Shown: positions 37,401-50,400, numbered from the stretch's first letter. The stretch: 64,000 nt of DNA from Adiantum capillus-veneris (GCA_014529385.2 CM043944.1:177063740-177127739), one strand, 5' to 3'. The notes: generated from the sequence alone by a model not told the origin. Made by a program: numbers and translations.

Positions 37401-38278
37401 TGGATTAAGGCTTCATTTCCCAAGTTATCTATAAAGGTAAAATTCCCTTGTGCACAATGTATGTGGGCCCTATTTTGCTTTAGCCAGTCCATCCCTAGTA
37501 TCCCATCAAAGAATCCTAAGGGTAAGGTTCGAAATTGGGCAGAAGTTGGGTGTCCCCCTAAATCAAAGTCAATTTTGCCTGCAGAGTGTTGAGATACTAC
37601 CTCCTTGCCGTTTGCTAACTCGACAACTAGTTTGCTTGATGGATACTTATCTAGCTTAAGCTTTCTCATGCATCTGGGTGAAAGAAATGAAAGAGTACTG
37701 CCACAATCTATAAGGAAGTTAACTTGTTCACCTCTGAGAGATCCTGGCGTATGAATGACTGCGTATTGCTCGCAACCATTGGGATTGTCAATTGCAGCAT
37801 GCAGGGTTGCTCTCTCCACTGCTTCGTCACCCACAGTTGGTTGAACTACTGCGGCATTCACTCTGGCAGTAGCTCCACGCCCTCGCCCTCTGTTCATTCT
37901 TCCACGTCCTCCTCTTCCATTAGCTTGGCCACGCCCACGGGTATTCAAGGGTATGGCATTGGCGTTGGTTGCATGAATGTTCCTGGGGCAATTGGATCTG
38001 TAGTGTCCATGCTCGCCGCAACCATAGCATCGAACATCAGGGAACTCCATGGTTGTAGCGGTAGCCACAATAGGGCGCTGGTTATAGGTTTGGTTGGCTG
38101 GTCTGTTGTCCCAAGCAGTGTTCCTTGCCCTCTTTGCCCAATGATTCCTCCTATTCTGATTTTGTACTTCGAGAGCTAGAGGTTTAGCCCTCAACAAGGC
38201 ATCCTGAAGTGTTGACGGCCTGAGAGCCTCCAGCCAAGTGTTCAAGGGATCGATTAGTCCTTGACAGAACCTTGCCAC
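34466..38278 (-). CDS. G4 pol: zinc knuckle, protease, RT, RNase H, integrase, chromodomain
   Basis: 1270 codons with no break, continuous with gag but for a TAG at 38279-38281; the frame starts here only because of that stop (the codon is GTG). Residues 84-97 are a CX2CX4HX4C knuckle; 113-137 are Arg/Gly-rich. Protease at about 187-265 has D-C-G (191-193) instead of D-[ST]-G and GILGMDW. RT spans about 380-560 with FFDDIL (523-528). RNase H follows with [11 protein letters not shown] and VTDHKSLKW. Integrase has the H-H-C-C finger ([14 protein letters not shown]), the D-D-E core (MDFVTG, SDRDAKF) and GPFEI, then a C-terminal chromodomain ([15 protein letters not shown]), which in chromoviruses directs insertion to marked chromatin. 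Length is normal for the family. Confidence 0.95.
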   Translation of the reverse strand: MARFCQGLIDPLNTWLEALRPSTLQDALLRAKPLALEVQNQNRRNHWAKRARNTAWDNRPANQTYNQRPIVATATTMEFPDVRCYGCGEHGHYRSNCPRNIHATNANAIPLNTRGRGQANGRGGRGRMNRGRGRGATARVNAAVVQPTVGDEAVERATLHAAIDNPNGCEQYAVIHTPGSLRGEQVNFLIDCGSTLSFLSPRCMRKLKLDKYPSSKLVVELANGKEVVSQHSAGKIDFDLGGHPTSAQFRTLPLGFFDGILGMDWLKQNRAHIHCAQGNFTFIDNLGNEALIQGENGRPKATLVKASRLLKGLRKGQQIYAVKLNKVDQSDTSLQPNWLREYDDVFPEDLTNLPPHREVDHGIETIPGCEPISKRPYKMSLPEAIELKEQLRQLIEQGFIRPSTSPWGAPVVFQKKKDGTLRLCIDYRGLNQVTVKNKYPIPRIDELLDRLHGAKIFTKIDLRSGYYQIRIKESNIPKTAFNTRYGHYEFTVMSFGLTNAPASFNRLMQNIFRPYLDDFVLVFFDDILVYSKNEADHKEHVRKVLDLFREHQLYAKESKCTFCSPKVNYLGFVISAEGISVDPDKVKDIVDWPQPSTVSEVRGFLGITGWYRIFVKDYARIAAPLTELLKKGMRIDWKTEHESRFAKLKEFLVSAPILKLPDFSKEFEVATDASNFALGGVPTQEGRPVAYTSRKLRDHEKSYPTHDLELLAVIHALKLWRHYLLGRKFQLVTDHKSLKWIFTQPILNMRQRRWIELLQEYDLDIKYRPGKENAVADGLSQKSFLRAISIPNNPIWDRIKEASLEDPEYQRMASLVQQNKMLEAKYYSLMGGCLYYRHRLCVPRDPALKKAILYEAHDSPTSGHLGYAKTLHAVRRSYFWSGMKGDILRYVRQCLSCQRIKAERIKLPGQLQPLDIPQMKWECISMDFVTGLPSTGGYDSVFVVVDMLTKVAHLIPVKTTFTASDISPVFIKEIFRLHGLPKRIVSDRDAKFTSKFWTSLFQSIGSQLAFSTEYHPQTDGQTERVNQVIEDILRAYCSQEPNKWLQCLPLVEYAYNSSEHRSIGMSPFKALYGQDCLAPLNFSDPTIRVEASRKMLEDMEAHTRAIRQDIHAAQDRQKHYADKDRSKRTFKEGDKVFLRVRPKKSNLSLGRYKKLSPRYYGPFEIIKVVSDQAYKLKLPANLKVHDVFHVSLLKPYIPNPDQFLDSDQIVMPAQGVLELEPDYVLETRERKLRNRTIMEHLVKWKDYPEEDATWEDESTLLKDYPNSFLR

Positions 38279-38716
38279 CTATTGTTCCAAGGTCATCTTA
38301 GGAGCATATCTCCGAAGAGTGACAAACTTTGCATAGTATTCTTCGACCGTTGAATTCAGCTGCCGAAGTGAAAAGAATTCATTCATTCTCAAGGTCCTAT
38401 AGGCAGGTGGTAAATAACGTCCCATTATCGTAGCTTTGATGTCTTCCCAGGACTGGGAAGATCCCTTAATATCCATGTCCCTGCAATGTTGCTTCCACCA
38501 TATCTTGGCATCGCCAGTCAGGCGGAACATCGCAAGCATGGTTTGATTTACGGGTTGGGTTCCCACAGCTTCAAAGTAATCGTCCATGGCTTCCATCCAT
38601 ACTTCCGCATCTCTCTCCACATTTTCCCCCTCGCCCTTAAAGATCAGAGGTTGGGCTTGCTTAAGGAGGAGCTTCTTCTCTTGCGCTGCCGAGTACAGAG
38701 CAACAGGCGGTACCTA
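38279..38716 (-). pseudogene. G4 gag, capsid part, ended by one TAG
   Basis: The frame is open from a stop near 38716 and reads QPLIFKGEGENVERDAEVWM, IWWKQHCRDMD, GRYLPPAY and VEEYYAKFVTLRRYAP, the standard retrotransposon Gag domain. It ends MTLEQ then TAG (38279-38281) and continues in the same frame as pol. Chromovirus gag normally reads through here, often with Gln or another polar residue. No ATG exists upstream in this frame before the stop at about 38716, so the true N-terminus is lost, lies in a spliced exon, or starts at a non-ATG codon. Confidence 0.85.
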
Positions 38717-38930
38717 CATGGGTTATACGAAATTCTTGATACCATTACTTGAATTTCAAGAGACACGATACTTTAATAAAAATTCAAAATTCCACTTTAT
38801 CAAGAGACAGAGATTCAGAGACAAAAAGCACTTTATTGATGGAATTTTATTACAATCGAAACTCCTCAAGGTTTAGAATGACTGGTGACCGCTTATTACA
38901 AGGCTTTATGGATTTGCGTATAACATACGC
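38717..38930. other. G4 spacer between the unknown ORF and gag
   Basis: Non-coding, A/T-rich on the minus strand with AATAAA-like words and a TGGTATCAAGAA word resembling an eroded initiator-Met PBS. No frame joins the two neighbours. Confidence 0.5.
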
Positions 38931-39446
38931 CTAGGAAATGGTATTGACATGATGCACTACTTCATTCGTGTAATAGTTCTTATACATATTCTTGAGGGGA
39001 TAATAAACTAAGATATCGGGCCGGAGTTCCGCTTTCAGTAATCCAAAGGTTTTGACTCGGTTTGCTGGGATCACATTGGTGACCTTCTCCAAGAGCCAGT
39101 CATTGATGGTTTGGTTGGAGTTGCCCGAAACAGTCTGATCCAATCGTGTGGGCACCAAGTAGAATATCTCTATTACTCTCAACTCTTCTCCCCAACGTAT
39201 CTTCTTCAAGTCGGTAGCCAGGCATCCTAACTTCCGAGCGTTGATGTAGTAAACCCCTCCTGGAAATGGCCAATCAAGTTCCCATCCTTTATCAATGCGA
39301 GTGGAGTGTGGCGTGTAAGCCTTCAACAGTATCTCCATGACATCTCGCCTGAACTGGTAAACAGGGGATCCTCGAGCTTGCTCATAAATAAGCTCAAACA
39401 CTTGGAAATTCCGATATTCGAGCACGGGGTCTTCCTGCAACACCAA
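38931..39446 (-). CDS. G4 ORF of unknown function between PBS and gag
   Basis: An open frame of about 171 codons, 90 bp after the PBS and upstream of gag. The nominal start codon is TTG; the first in-frame ATG is at MEILLKAYTPH, about 35 codons in. Sequence is that of a folded, charged protein (FELIYEQARGSPVYQFRRDV, WPFPGGVYYINARKLG, EIFYLVPTRLDQ), without signal peptide, membrane helix or retroviral motif that I recognise. GTGTTGCAG just before GAAGACCCC looks like a splice acceptor, so this may be an exon. It could be a captured host fragment, an unusual gag N-terminus joined by splicing, or an accessory protein. Function unknown. Confidence 0.5.
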   Translation of the reverse strand: MVLQEDPVLEYRNFQVFELIYEQARGSPVYQFRRDVMEILLKAYTPHSTRIDKGWELDWPFPGGVYYINARKLGCLATDLKKIRWGEELRVIEIFYLVPTRLDQTVSGNSNQTINDWLLEKVTNVIPANRVKTFGLLKAELRPDILVYYPLKNMYKNYYTNEVVHHVNTIS

Positions 39447-39534
39447 TGCAAGGAATTCGGATCAACTACCTATATACTTTCAGTTCCTTTTAAATGTTCA
39501 AACAATACGACTTTATTTTTCCAGCCTAACCTAG

Positions 39535-39546
39535 GCTCTGATACCA
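39535..39546 (-). other. G4 primer-binding site (initiator Met tRNA)
   Basis: TGGTATCAGAGC on the minus strand, two bases after the 5' LTR end. Perfect match to the usual initiator-Met PBS. Confidence 0.93.
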
Positions 39547-39548
39547 TT

Positions 39549-42304
39549 TGTGAGGTCCCCACCCCGTCATATCAGACAACGGATCTGATGGTAAACCTGG
39601 TGGCCACTAGATCTATAGCGGAAGCAAACAAAATGGTTCAGGGTTCAACTAGCGGACGATCTCTCATCACAAAGTGAGTCGAGTTCGAGCCTACTAGCAA
39701 GGAGATCTAGCTCCACCTCGCAGGGGAAGCGTACTTAAACTATCTAGCGATCTTATGACCCACCTTCCAAGAGGAGAGGAGCCTCGAGTGCCTTTTTCCC
39801 CATGTTTCAGAGGCACGTACTCTCGAGAATTCCCCGCTCTAGGGGCAATGAGCGTTACTAATATCGAGTAAGCACTATGGGGACAGAGAGTTCCCGACCA
39901 ATCGGGAACACCCATCTCGTAGGCATTGGCAACCTGAGCCAAGCCCCCACTTTCCACCCCCACACTCACACTTCCTCGTGTGACCTAATTACCAACACAA
40001 AGTTTGTTCAACATAAATATTCCTTGTTTAATTCCGAATCACATGGTTCATTAAAACAGCCCTTCAACCAGTATTGCAAACAACACCAAGACAGAATTCT
40101 AGTAAAAATTCTACTCAAACTTATTCATAAAAATTCCAATGTTCTGGAGGTACAACATCCCCCCTCCAGCGAGAGTTCACTCCTCCCGTTGTCGCCTAGC
40201 TACCCATACAACTAGGTATGTCCACCGCATAAAAAGCACGTCATGGACACTCCCACCGCATAGAAAGCAAGACGTGGGTTCCCACCGCATAGAAAGCAAG
40301 TCGTGGGTATCCACCGCATAGAAAGCATGTCGTGGATTCAAGAGTCCTAACGAGGAACTCTGTCCCCTGTGATAAGTAGGGGGGTCAGGACTGATTCAAC
40401 ATTGGAAATAAAATGAACATGTCGAGCTAAATTTTCCCTAGCAAACATTCTTTCCTCTTGCAAACAGCATACCCATCAGACATTACCTTCCTACTTTGGA
40501 ACTTAATGTACAATGATTTCAATGCCGAGGTTTCCATCGGATTTCTCCAACATGTTTGGGGATATGAGCATTCCTAACTAGCGTATGCAATGTTAATTTA
40601 AACAACTTAAATAAAAATATGATCTACCTCTTCTACTTCTTCATCGATGGCCCGTGAGATGGCCGGTATTTGCTCGTCTCCCCTTTCCGTTGACATTGCT
40701 CGTTCCTGCTTCGCGATCATGGGCACCCTCGAAGCGCGTCCTCTTAACCGGGGTCATTTCTCACTACTTTAAATGATTAGCTTGGAGAAAGAGCTAAGGT
40801 TCACAAGCATCATAACAGTCCAATGGGTAGATTAGTGACATCAATTAATCCCTCCTATATGAGAGTCTAGATTTCTTTCATAAGCAATCATTAAGGATGG
40901 CACATAATCCTATGGGAACCGGTTCTAAGATAATTATTCGGCTTGCATGATCAAGAATAATTAAGATTTCACTATTAGAATTACCAGAGAATTGGATTAA
41001 GTATGATTAAACTATTTCCTAGCAATTTGATGAAGCAGATTTACCCTATGCATATGTGTGAGGAAAAACCAATTCTTAGAGACTTAATGACGGATTAATT
41101 TCTCCTTAATTACGTCTTAATGCATAAAAAAATGAATTCAATTAAGCTGCAATGTTAATGAGTGATTACAATAGTGATTCTCTTCAATCTGCACAAATAC
41201 TAGCTTACCGAATAATTGCTATGCTATCTAGAGAGAGAAGATTCTGATAATTTTGCTCTAATCATTAATTCGAGAGTGAAGAATGGCTGATAATTCAGCT
41301 ATGGAATGATGATTACATAATAGAGTACGAATAAGGAGAATTTAGAGAGTAGTCATAGAGATTTTCGACTAGGAATAGGCATAATAGACAAGGAATTTAG
41401 ATGGTAGAGAAAAAGATTCACAGATGGCATTAATTAAACTGTTATTACCGTGATTAAGAGCTGGTAATCTTCTCGATTTTCTGATCTAATCGAGCTTCTT
41501 GAGATGAAAATTCGGCAGCACCTCCCTTCTAGCTTCCTCTCCAATAGGTGTGTGATTCGGCAGCACCTCCCAATGTGTGTGGGTGTGTGTGTATGCACTG
41601 TGTGTATGTGTGATCATAAGTGTGTGTATGTGTGTGTATGCAGGTCTTTAAATAGGCTCTTACAAGCTGAAAATCGATCTGGGTTGCTAAATGCATCTGG
41701 GAGCTTCTCTAGTTAAGCATGGCAAGTCCACTTCTCTGCCCACCAAGTGTCAGGTTGGCTTGGTTAACTGGTTCTGAGACTGAGTTGCAAGCTTGGCATC
41801 TTTCCCAAGACTCCCACAAAGCAAGAGGGCGCCCCCTAGCTGCTAAAGCAGGTCTGGAGTGGGCTGGGACCTGTTCCCACACAGTCCCGGGCCCCCAGTG
41901 CCTTCCCGGACAATTTTTAGGAAATTTGGTTCGAGGCTAAAACGGGTCATACAAATCGGATTTTTGATGTCGTAAATTGCCATACAAAGCTCTAACTAAG
42001 GCGTACTAGCCCGAGTACCTACCATATTTAGCAGCCCCCGGGGTCCGAAAATGCATTTTTTCAAATTTGAGGTATGGGTGCAGTTTTTCGAGACGGTCGA
42101 AACTGGACGATTCGGGTGACCAAAAACTTACTATTTTTGGAAATTTTTCACAAAAATTATTTTAATTCACATTTTGAAGCTTTATTACGTTCTAAATATC
42201 ATGACACTGACAGAATCTGGAAAACTGCTAAAAATAGTAACTTATTCCATTGTATTCATTTCGTGGTACAAGGGTGCTCTTGTGATTGGGTCAGAGACCT
42301 TACA
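39549..42304 (-). repeat. G4 5' LTR
   Basis: Near-identical to the 3' LTR. By-eye differences include GTCATATCAG for GTCGTATCAG and GCATAAAAAGC for GCATAGAAAGC in the first hairpin unit. Confidence 0.95.
40219..40337 (+). repeat. Four-unit hairpin array in the G4 5' LTR
   Basis: Same four units as 32352-32470, with one loop change (GCATAAAAAGCA in unit 1). All stem arms are preserved. Confidence 0.85.
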
Positions 42305-43634
<1,330 letters not shown>

Positions 43635-44559
43635 TGTTGGCGGATACGCCACGACAGACGTCAGTACACTGAGAACTCACCTAACAAGATTTTTCAGCTA
43701 AGGACGAATCTCGACCCGCAGGCGCGTGGAGGCAAGCATAGGGTGTCAATCTACACTCGACCGAATCTCGACTAATTCCTAAAGAGGTTTCTACCCATTG
43801 TCTAAGCTACAGCCTTCAGGAGTGCTTAAGAGGAGATTTTCTACAGCGCTTCCAAGAGCCAAATACCCATCAAACGGTCTCAAAACACCACAGAACTAGA
43901 AGGAGACCCTACTAACACCAATAGGTCGCTCTCCCTAAGGTCCATGAACCAAAATACCAACCCTAAACACCTGGTGCAAAATCACGTAGGATGTCTGGCC
44001 GAAATTTGCAGGTCGTCGTTTTCAAAAACTAAAGTGCCTAATGTGTACCTCTACTCAATACGAACACGTGGATATGCTGAAATGCGAAAACAGACAATGT
44101 ATGCTCGCCAAATCACCAGATGAATCTCGTAGGTCAAGGTCGCAAAACCAGACTGTACGCCCGCAATGTAGGTATCGGCGCGTAGCTCCCGTCGGGGGCA
44201 ACACGTTGCACTTCTCCGCACTCGATTCCGACCACCGGTGCGCGCGTAGTGTCAAGATGAAGCTCTCACTCTCTCTCATACACAGTACGCTCACTCACAG
44301 ACTTTAATTTTTTAAAATGACAAAGGTTTTTTCATTAAGGTCAAAAAGTGGTATAAATACCTTACAATCTCAAACCCTAATGTTCCAATTTAACCCTTTA
44401 CTCAATCTAGATGTCAAAACTGGGCTACAATTTGGAAACTTTTGTAAGCCCCAATATTTACAAAGGTGAAATGTTGGGTTTTGTCAATAAATGAATAATT
44501 ATAAAAAATAATAATCTGTCGAGCAGTCATTTTCCGTAGGGTGTGTCCAGCTGCTAACA
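43635..44559 (-). repeat. G5 3' LTR
   Basis: 925 bp reading TGTTAGCAGC to CCAACA on the minus strand. Right border abuts a polypurine tract. Contains a CT run near 44262 and GGTATTTATACC, a likely TATA region (minus). Small open frames at 44041-44307 are inside it and are not genes. Confidence 0.8.
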
Positions 44560-44571
44560 CTCCCCCCCTCC
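44560..44571 (-). other. G5 polypurine tract
   Basis: GGAGGGGGGGAG (minus) directly before TGTTAGCAGC. Confidence 0.85.
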
Positions 44572-44611
44572 TTGTTCATGTCATCCTCGACATGGCTGCT
44601 GAGCTGCTTCT

Positions 44612-45026
44612 TCAACGTAGGATTTCTCTCATCTTGAGAAGTGACTCATATCTTGCATGTTGAGCTAGTAGCATCGGGCCAAAGATGTCTGTGCTGATTG
44701 TGAAGAAGCCAGTGTAGAAGGCTTCTTCAAAGGCCTGGAGGTGATAAGAAGGTAAAAACGTGATCCTCTGATACAATGCATGTATCACCTCGTGAGAAGG
44801 CTGACCAGATAGATCGTATGCACATCTGTATGTATCCTGAAAGAAGAAGATATTGTCTGTCGTCTGGCCTGGTTTGAAGGTCTCGAAGACTGTCAGAAGG
44901 GTTTTGCATATCTTCCTCATCATGATGCAAGACAGGTCAAGCGAGCCAGTGAAAAATTTGATGGCGCCCGTAAGGGTTCTCACCATGTATTGCTCACTTA
45001 TTCTCTTGCCTGCCTTCGAGCCTGGT
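44612..45026 (-). pseudogene. G5 extra ORF, C-terminal end
   Basis: Open from the T1 insertion edge at 45026 down to a stop at 44612, about 137 codons with no gag or pol motif. The last third (ALYQRITFLPSYHLQAFEEA, YTGFF, IFGPM, ARY) lines up with the end of the G7 extra ORF (57235-57090): LPS-[YH]-x-LQ-x-FE-x-AF-x-TGFF, then IFxPM and ARY. In both elements this is the last coding sequence before the PPT. The match between two elements with different LTRs shows a conserved protein end. The upstream part was displaced by T1 and G6 and may continue at 54560-54944. Function unknown. Confidence 0.7.
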
Positions 45027-45180
45027 TGTCAGGATAAGGGTAGAACCAGTCCGGGCCAAGGGCCAGGGCCAAGGGCCAGGACGGACATGCACTCAAGTAG
45101 GTCCCTATATTTAGAAGGCCAGGGGCCTATATAGGGCATGGCTGGGTGGAGATTAGCATGTCAGTTCCCATATCCTTTCA
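45027..45180 (+). repeat. T1 short 5' LTR
   Basis: 154 bp, TGTCAGGATAAGG to CCTTTCA, followed two bases later by a PBS. Holds a GGGCCAAGGGCCAGG direct repeat (45053-45081) and CCTATATAGGG, a palindromic TATA-like box. No matching 3' LTR was found. Confidence 0.65.
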
Positions 45181-45181
45181 C

Positions 45182-45193
45182 TAGTATCAGAGC
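45182..45193 (+). other. T1 primer-binding site (initiator Met tRNA)
   Basis: TAGTATCAGAGC, one base from the usual TGGTATCAGAGC, directly after the short LTR. Confidence 0.7.
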
Positions 45194-45443
45194 AAGGTGG
45201 GAGGAGGATGAAGGGGGTGATGGAAAAGGGGAGATGGAGGTCTAGCATGGAAGTCTCGCATGCAGTTTGTATGATTTATCACTCTCTCTCTCTCTCCTTC
45301 AGCTTGAGGCATGGCCTCTCAAGGGCACTCTATCTCGCTCTCCGATTGTGGACAACCCAATAGGACATGGCGGTGGGAAGGACTACTCCACAGGAAGGGA
45401 AGGCGGAAAGAGAAGCCAACAATCCATGGCCGTGGGCATGGTA
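45194..45443 (+). other. T1 internal region, left part
   Basis: G-rich leader, CT run, then a Gly/Arg-rich open frame from an ATG near 45267 to the G6 insertion. It seems to resume at 54262. Coding status is unclear: no gag motif is readable. Confidence 0.4.
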
Positions 45444-47057
45444 TATAACATTTAACGGCCTAAAAACTTATGTGTAGCGGAAATTAGCATGAACATAGTG
45501 GGCATTTCATTAGAATAGATTCCTAATGAGAATTACAAGAGTGCTTGGGTGGAGAGAGCAACAAAAATCATAACACCTAGTTAGATAGCATCAACAATAC
45601 TTTCAAAAGAGAGAGAAATTAAGCTATTGACAACAGTTGAGGACCGGATTTGCATGGAGCCGGTCCCCCATCCAAAAGGATTTGTATTATGGTTTCTCCC
45701 ATCAAGAGAGACATTGTACAATACAATTCTTTGTGTTCCTTCAAGGCTAGCTAGTGCAATGAAGATGAAAGCTTCATGCACTAAGCAAAACACTTAGCAA
45801 ACACAACATCAATTATCCCCGATCTCAGACCCAAGACCTCACACACCTCCGAAGATGGTGAGAGCTAGCAGGGTATGCGAGTAGATTGAGAGGAAGAAGG
45901 AGTATCTTACAAGAAAGATGTACATCTCCTCACATAATCACTCATATTAACATAGCTTAGCTTAGTAATTAGCTTGGTAGAGGAGATGAGCATGCATTGA
46001 AGCTTGGCTCTTGGTTGGATTTTCATCCACATGCCAAGAGTATGTCGATGTAGGCTCCTATCTCACAAGCTTGGAGTAGATGATGAGCTCTCCATTAAAG
46101 CTTGGGAAGAGATAGTCTTATTTACTTCTCACATAGACTGTGTGAGAGTGTGTGTGTGTGATAATGCCTTGCAAAAATCAGCCCCCTCTCTCTCTTGGGC
46201 AAGCCCTCTTGCAATTTGCTCTTGCAGGTTCCCCATTGGACAATGCCAATCTTAGCCAATAGCAAAATCGGGGTAAATTGAAGAGCCTTCTGACATGTGT
46301 CCCTCTTTCCCTTTTTGAGAGAGCTTTATCAATTAAACTTAATTGATTTAAATGAATTAAATCCCCATTGGACCTTTCCCCATTCTGGCCAATAGGAATT
46401 AAGTAGCCCATTGGGCTACTCAATTCCTATTGGACCCCTTCACGGGCTGTCCAATAATCATCCATGAGACTTAATTTTCATTGGTTATTTTTATTAAGTG
46501 TTTTAAAATTAATTTAGACTAAATCTATTCTAGCCTAGTTCTCATTGGTCCACTTCAAGGGTCATCCAATAGGAATTCAGAACACTTTGGGAGCAACTAG
46601 CTTAGGCATCTGACATGTGTCCTTTATGCCCTTTGTGTTCAAATGGGAGCTTGTGTGTGTGTGTGTAAGTTTTTAGTCTTTCTCTCTCATCCCCCTACCT
46701 ATAAGGCTCGCCCACTCATGTGTAGGGATGTGCGTTGACTTCGGAGAGTACACAAACCACCCAATTTATCCTAAGCTTTAACCCTTTGGACACAACCTTT
46801 GAATTTTGGAACCTTAGCATTTTGGAAGTCTTAATGGGCTGAACCTTAGGGTCTTTTTATCCCATTGTTGCACATGGATATTTTGCAGATGGCCCCCCCT
46901 TTGGATCCCTATTTTCCCTCCTTTGGATCCCTACTGTGGTCGGTCTGCTAGCTTAACCAATATTATAGCTTTTTCTCCCCTGGTACTTCCCCATATTAAA
47001 TGATCAGTTTAACATGAGAAAATCATTTAGGAGAATTAGATATTGATTATTATGACA
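45444..47057 (-). repeat. G6 3' LTR
   Basis: 1614 bp, matching 52651-54256 in order throughout. Its left end reads TATAACA where the other LTR has TGTAACA. CCATTGGAC and CCAATAG words recur within both LTRs (about 46230-46580), forming diverged direct and inverted repeats. Confidence 0.92.
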
Positions 47058-47070
47058 TTACCTCTCTCTT
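47058..47070 (-). other. G6 polypurine tract
   Basis: AAGAGAGAGGTAA (minus) directly before TGTCATAATAATC. Confidence 0.7.
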
Positions 47071-47440
47071 GAAATCATAGTCGTCCTCGACTGTGGTGTA
47101 GAGAAGATAAAGCATATTCATGAGTCCTTTTCTTCGCGGGTAGAGGATCCCTATGTTACCCTACGACATCATTCCAGAATGGATGACTAGTCCATTTGGT
47201 GCTTGAGAGCCTGAGGCTGTCGCAAGCATGTCTACACATTAGTCCTATTAATCTTCCATAGTAGAGTGACAAGATCTACTTGGTGTTTGGGAGACGTCGT
47301 CTCCGCAAACTTGATCTTTGCATGCATACTACTTCATTTTTGTGCACAATTAAGAAAAAGAGAGTCTTATAAGACAAAAACATTGTTCATTTTTAACATT
47401 TTTTACATTTTCTTACTCTTGGGAAGCATTTTAAGCATTG
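47071..47440. other. G6 3' untranslated stretch
   Basis: Between the chromodomain remnant and the PPT. No frame of note. Confidence 0.5.
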
Positions 47441-50400
47441 ACAAGGTTTAGGTTATCCTTTAATTGTATGCCTTGCATCCATCTAACATCTTCAAAAGGA
47501 TAATTCTTAAACTTAATAAGATATCATCGGATAGTCTTACTGCCTCTTAGTACCTTGTCTTCATGTCGGAGAATGGACTCGGGCTGCAGCACCTCCTCTT
47601 GGTCCTCAATCTCCGGTGGGTCTTCAATAGTTGGTTCTTGAGGTGGCTCTCCTTTGTAAGGCTTTAATAGGCTCACACGGAAAGCATTGTGTATGAGCCA
47701 ATGATTGGGAAACTTGAGTTGATAGGCCATCTCATTGATTGGCCTAAGAATCTGGAAGGGACCATAGTACCTTTTTGCTAGTTTAGCATAGTACTTTTGG
47801 TGGCCAGTAGGATTCTTGCCCATCGTGTGCCTTAATCGAGCCTTAGGAAACTTTAATAAGACCCAATCATTTTCTTTAAAGGTTTGGGCTCTTCTGTGCT
47901 TGTGAGCAGCAGCCTTTTGCCTTTGCTGTGAGATAGAGATAGCATCCTTAATCTTTTGAAAAGATTCTTGTAGGTCTCGGCTATACTCATCTATAGCGAA
48001 GATCTTCCCATGTACCTTAAGTAGCAAGGGACTTTTTTATCTTCCCTCAATTACCTCGAAAGGTGCTTTTCCCGTGGAAATATGTATAGTGTTATTGTAA
48101 GCATACTCCACTAAGGGTAAGTAATTCTCCCATTGGGATCTTTGATCTACTTCCGTTACATAGGCTTTTAGTAGATCGAGAATGGTTAGGTTAGCTATTT
48201 CACTTTGGCCATCCGTTTGTGGATGATAGGCCGAAGAGAAGTTTAGCCTTGTCCCTAAACTCTCAAAGAGACCCTTCCAGAAATTACTGGTCATTCTAGG
48301 ATCTGTATCCGACACTATGGACATTGGCAAGCCATGGTACTTGAAAATTTGTGAAATGAAGAGGGTTGCCATTTGATGGGCTTTGATAGTCTTTTTGACA
48401 GGTATAAAATGAGCTTGTTTACTGAACCTGTCTACTATCGTCCATATTCCCGTATTCCCATGGATAGACTTAGGCAATCGAAAGATAAAATCCATGGATA
48501 TGCTCTCCCATGGTGAATTAGGGATTGTCAAGGGTTGAAGCAATCCAAGTTGCTTCCCTCTATCAAATTTTGTCTTTTGGCATACCACACATTTAGAAAC
48601 ATACTCTTGTATGTTCACTTTCATGGTAGGTCAATAGAAATATGTTTCAATTCCCTTTAAGGTATACTGAATCCCTCTATGCCCCGCATACAGTGGAGCA
48701 TGAGATTCATACATTACTTTCTCATGTACTTAGTGAGTTAGTAACGCATAGTCTATTGCCATAGAGAAGATAACCATCTTGTAAAGTAAATGGTTCTTCT
48801 TTCTTCCCTAATGCAAGGGCTGAAATCACATCTCTAAAATCGGGATCAATAGCGTACTCATCTATCATTGAAGATAGATCATTGTGAGTTTCTATGGAAA
48901 CCGCATTCACTCTCGGCCGTCTTGAGAGTGCATCAGCTACTTGATTATGCTTGCCAGCAATGTGAGCAATATGAAAATGAAATTGTGAAAGGAAATTTTC
49001 CCACCTCATTTGTTTGTTGGAGAGCTTGGTCTGCGTCATGAAGTACTTAAGACTTTGGTGATACGTTCGCAGAATGAAAGGAGTCCCCAATAAATAGTGC
49101 TTCCATGAGTCTAAGGCATGTAGAAATGCAAGGAGATCCTTTTCGTATATGCCTAGAGCTTTCTCAATAGGGTCGAACCTCCGAATCTCATAGCCTATCG
49201 CGTGCCCTTCTTGGAGAAAAACAACTCCAAGGCAATCACCGCAAGCATCACATTGGACCTCAAATGGTTTTGAGAGATCCGGTAGTGTAAGCACAGGTTG
49301 AGAGATAAGCTTTTCGAAAGCATTGTTCTCCTTAGCAGACCATGTATACCTAACGCTTTTCTTTGTTAGGTCATGCAATGGTCCTGCAATTTGTGAGAAC
49401 TTTTCTATGAAGCGTCTATAGTATGCACACATACCTATAAAGCTTCTTAGTTCATGAATATTATTGGTTTAGGCCATCCTTTTATTACCTCTAACTTTGA
49501 TGGATCCATTTGGATGCCATCTTGAGAGATAATGTGACCTAAATACTGAATCTCTTGCAAGAAAAATTCACTTTTCTTTCGATTAATATAAACTTTATTC
49601 TCTCTTAAAACTTGAAATATTACCTGGAGGTGTTGCTTGTGTTTGTCTAATGAATTAGAGTAGATGATAATATCATCAAAGAACACTCCAGTGAAGGTTT
49701 GATGAGGCCTGAACAGCTTCTCCATCAAGCCAAAAGGCATGACAATGTATTCGTAAAGACCAAATGTTGTGCAAAATGCGGTCTTCACAATGTCTTGATC
49801 AACTATCCTTATTTGATGATAGCCACTTTTTAGGTCAATCCTACTGAAGTAGGTCGATCTTTGTAGATTATCAAATAGGTCTTCTACCCGTGGAACGGGA
49901 AACCTATTCTTGATAGTGATCCTATTTAGTGCTCTATAGTCGACACACATACGATATGTGTCGTCTTTCTTTTGCACTAATAGCACAGGTGAGCAAAATG
50001 GAGATGAGCTAGGCCTAACCATGCCCTTCTCAACTAACTCATGCACTTGCCGCATAATCTCCTCTTGTTGAGCTTGAGAAACAACATAAGGAGGTTTGTT
50101 AGGCGGTGAACTTCCTGGAAGAAGTTCAATTGCATGGTCATAATTACCTCGTTTAGGAGGTAGCTCACAAGGGATGTCGTCAATAAAAACATCTTGAAAC
50201 CCCTTGAGAAAATTGGATAACTCTAATTCCTTTTGGTTTCTTTTACTTTCTTTTGCTAAAGCATTATGTTCATTTTGAGAATCTTTAACAAAAATCATGT
50301 ACACGGAAACAGAGCTCTTTATTGACTTGTTGAAAGCGGGTGTATGTACAATCGGGATAGTGTTACCTATTTCCTTAGCATCTATATACATGTCCTTTTC

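Larger units (their letters stand above)
31682..42304 (-). mobile_element. G4: nearly intact Ty3/gypsy chromovirus
   Basis: 10.6 kb on the minus strand: 5' LTR at 39549-42304, initiator-Met PBS, an unknown ORF, gag, protease, RT, RNase H, integrase with chromodomain, PPT, 3' LTR at 31682-34434. The LTRs are 2756 and 2753 bp and differ only at scattered bases, so insertion is fairly recent. Flanks are CTGTG on the left and GTGTG on the right, a 5-bp duplication with one mismatch in a GT microsatellite. The single visible lesion in the polyprotein is one TAG codon in gag. This is the most complete element in the window. Confidence 0.95.

Noticed and set aside
44041-44307. 88-codon frame with Cys/Arg-rich sequence
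   Set aside because: It lies wholly in the G5 LTR with a shadow frame on the other strand.
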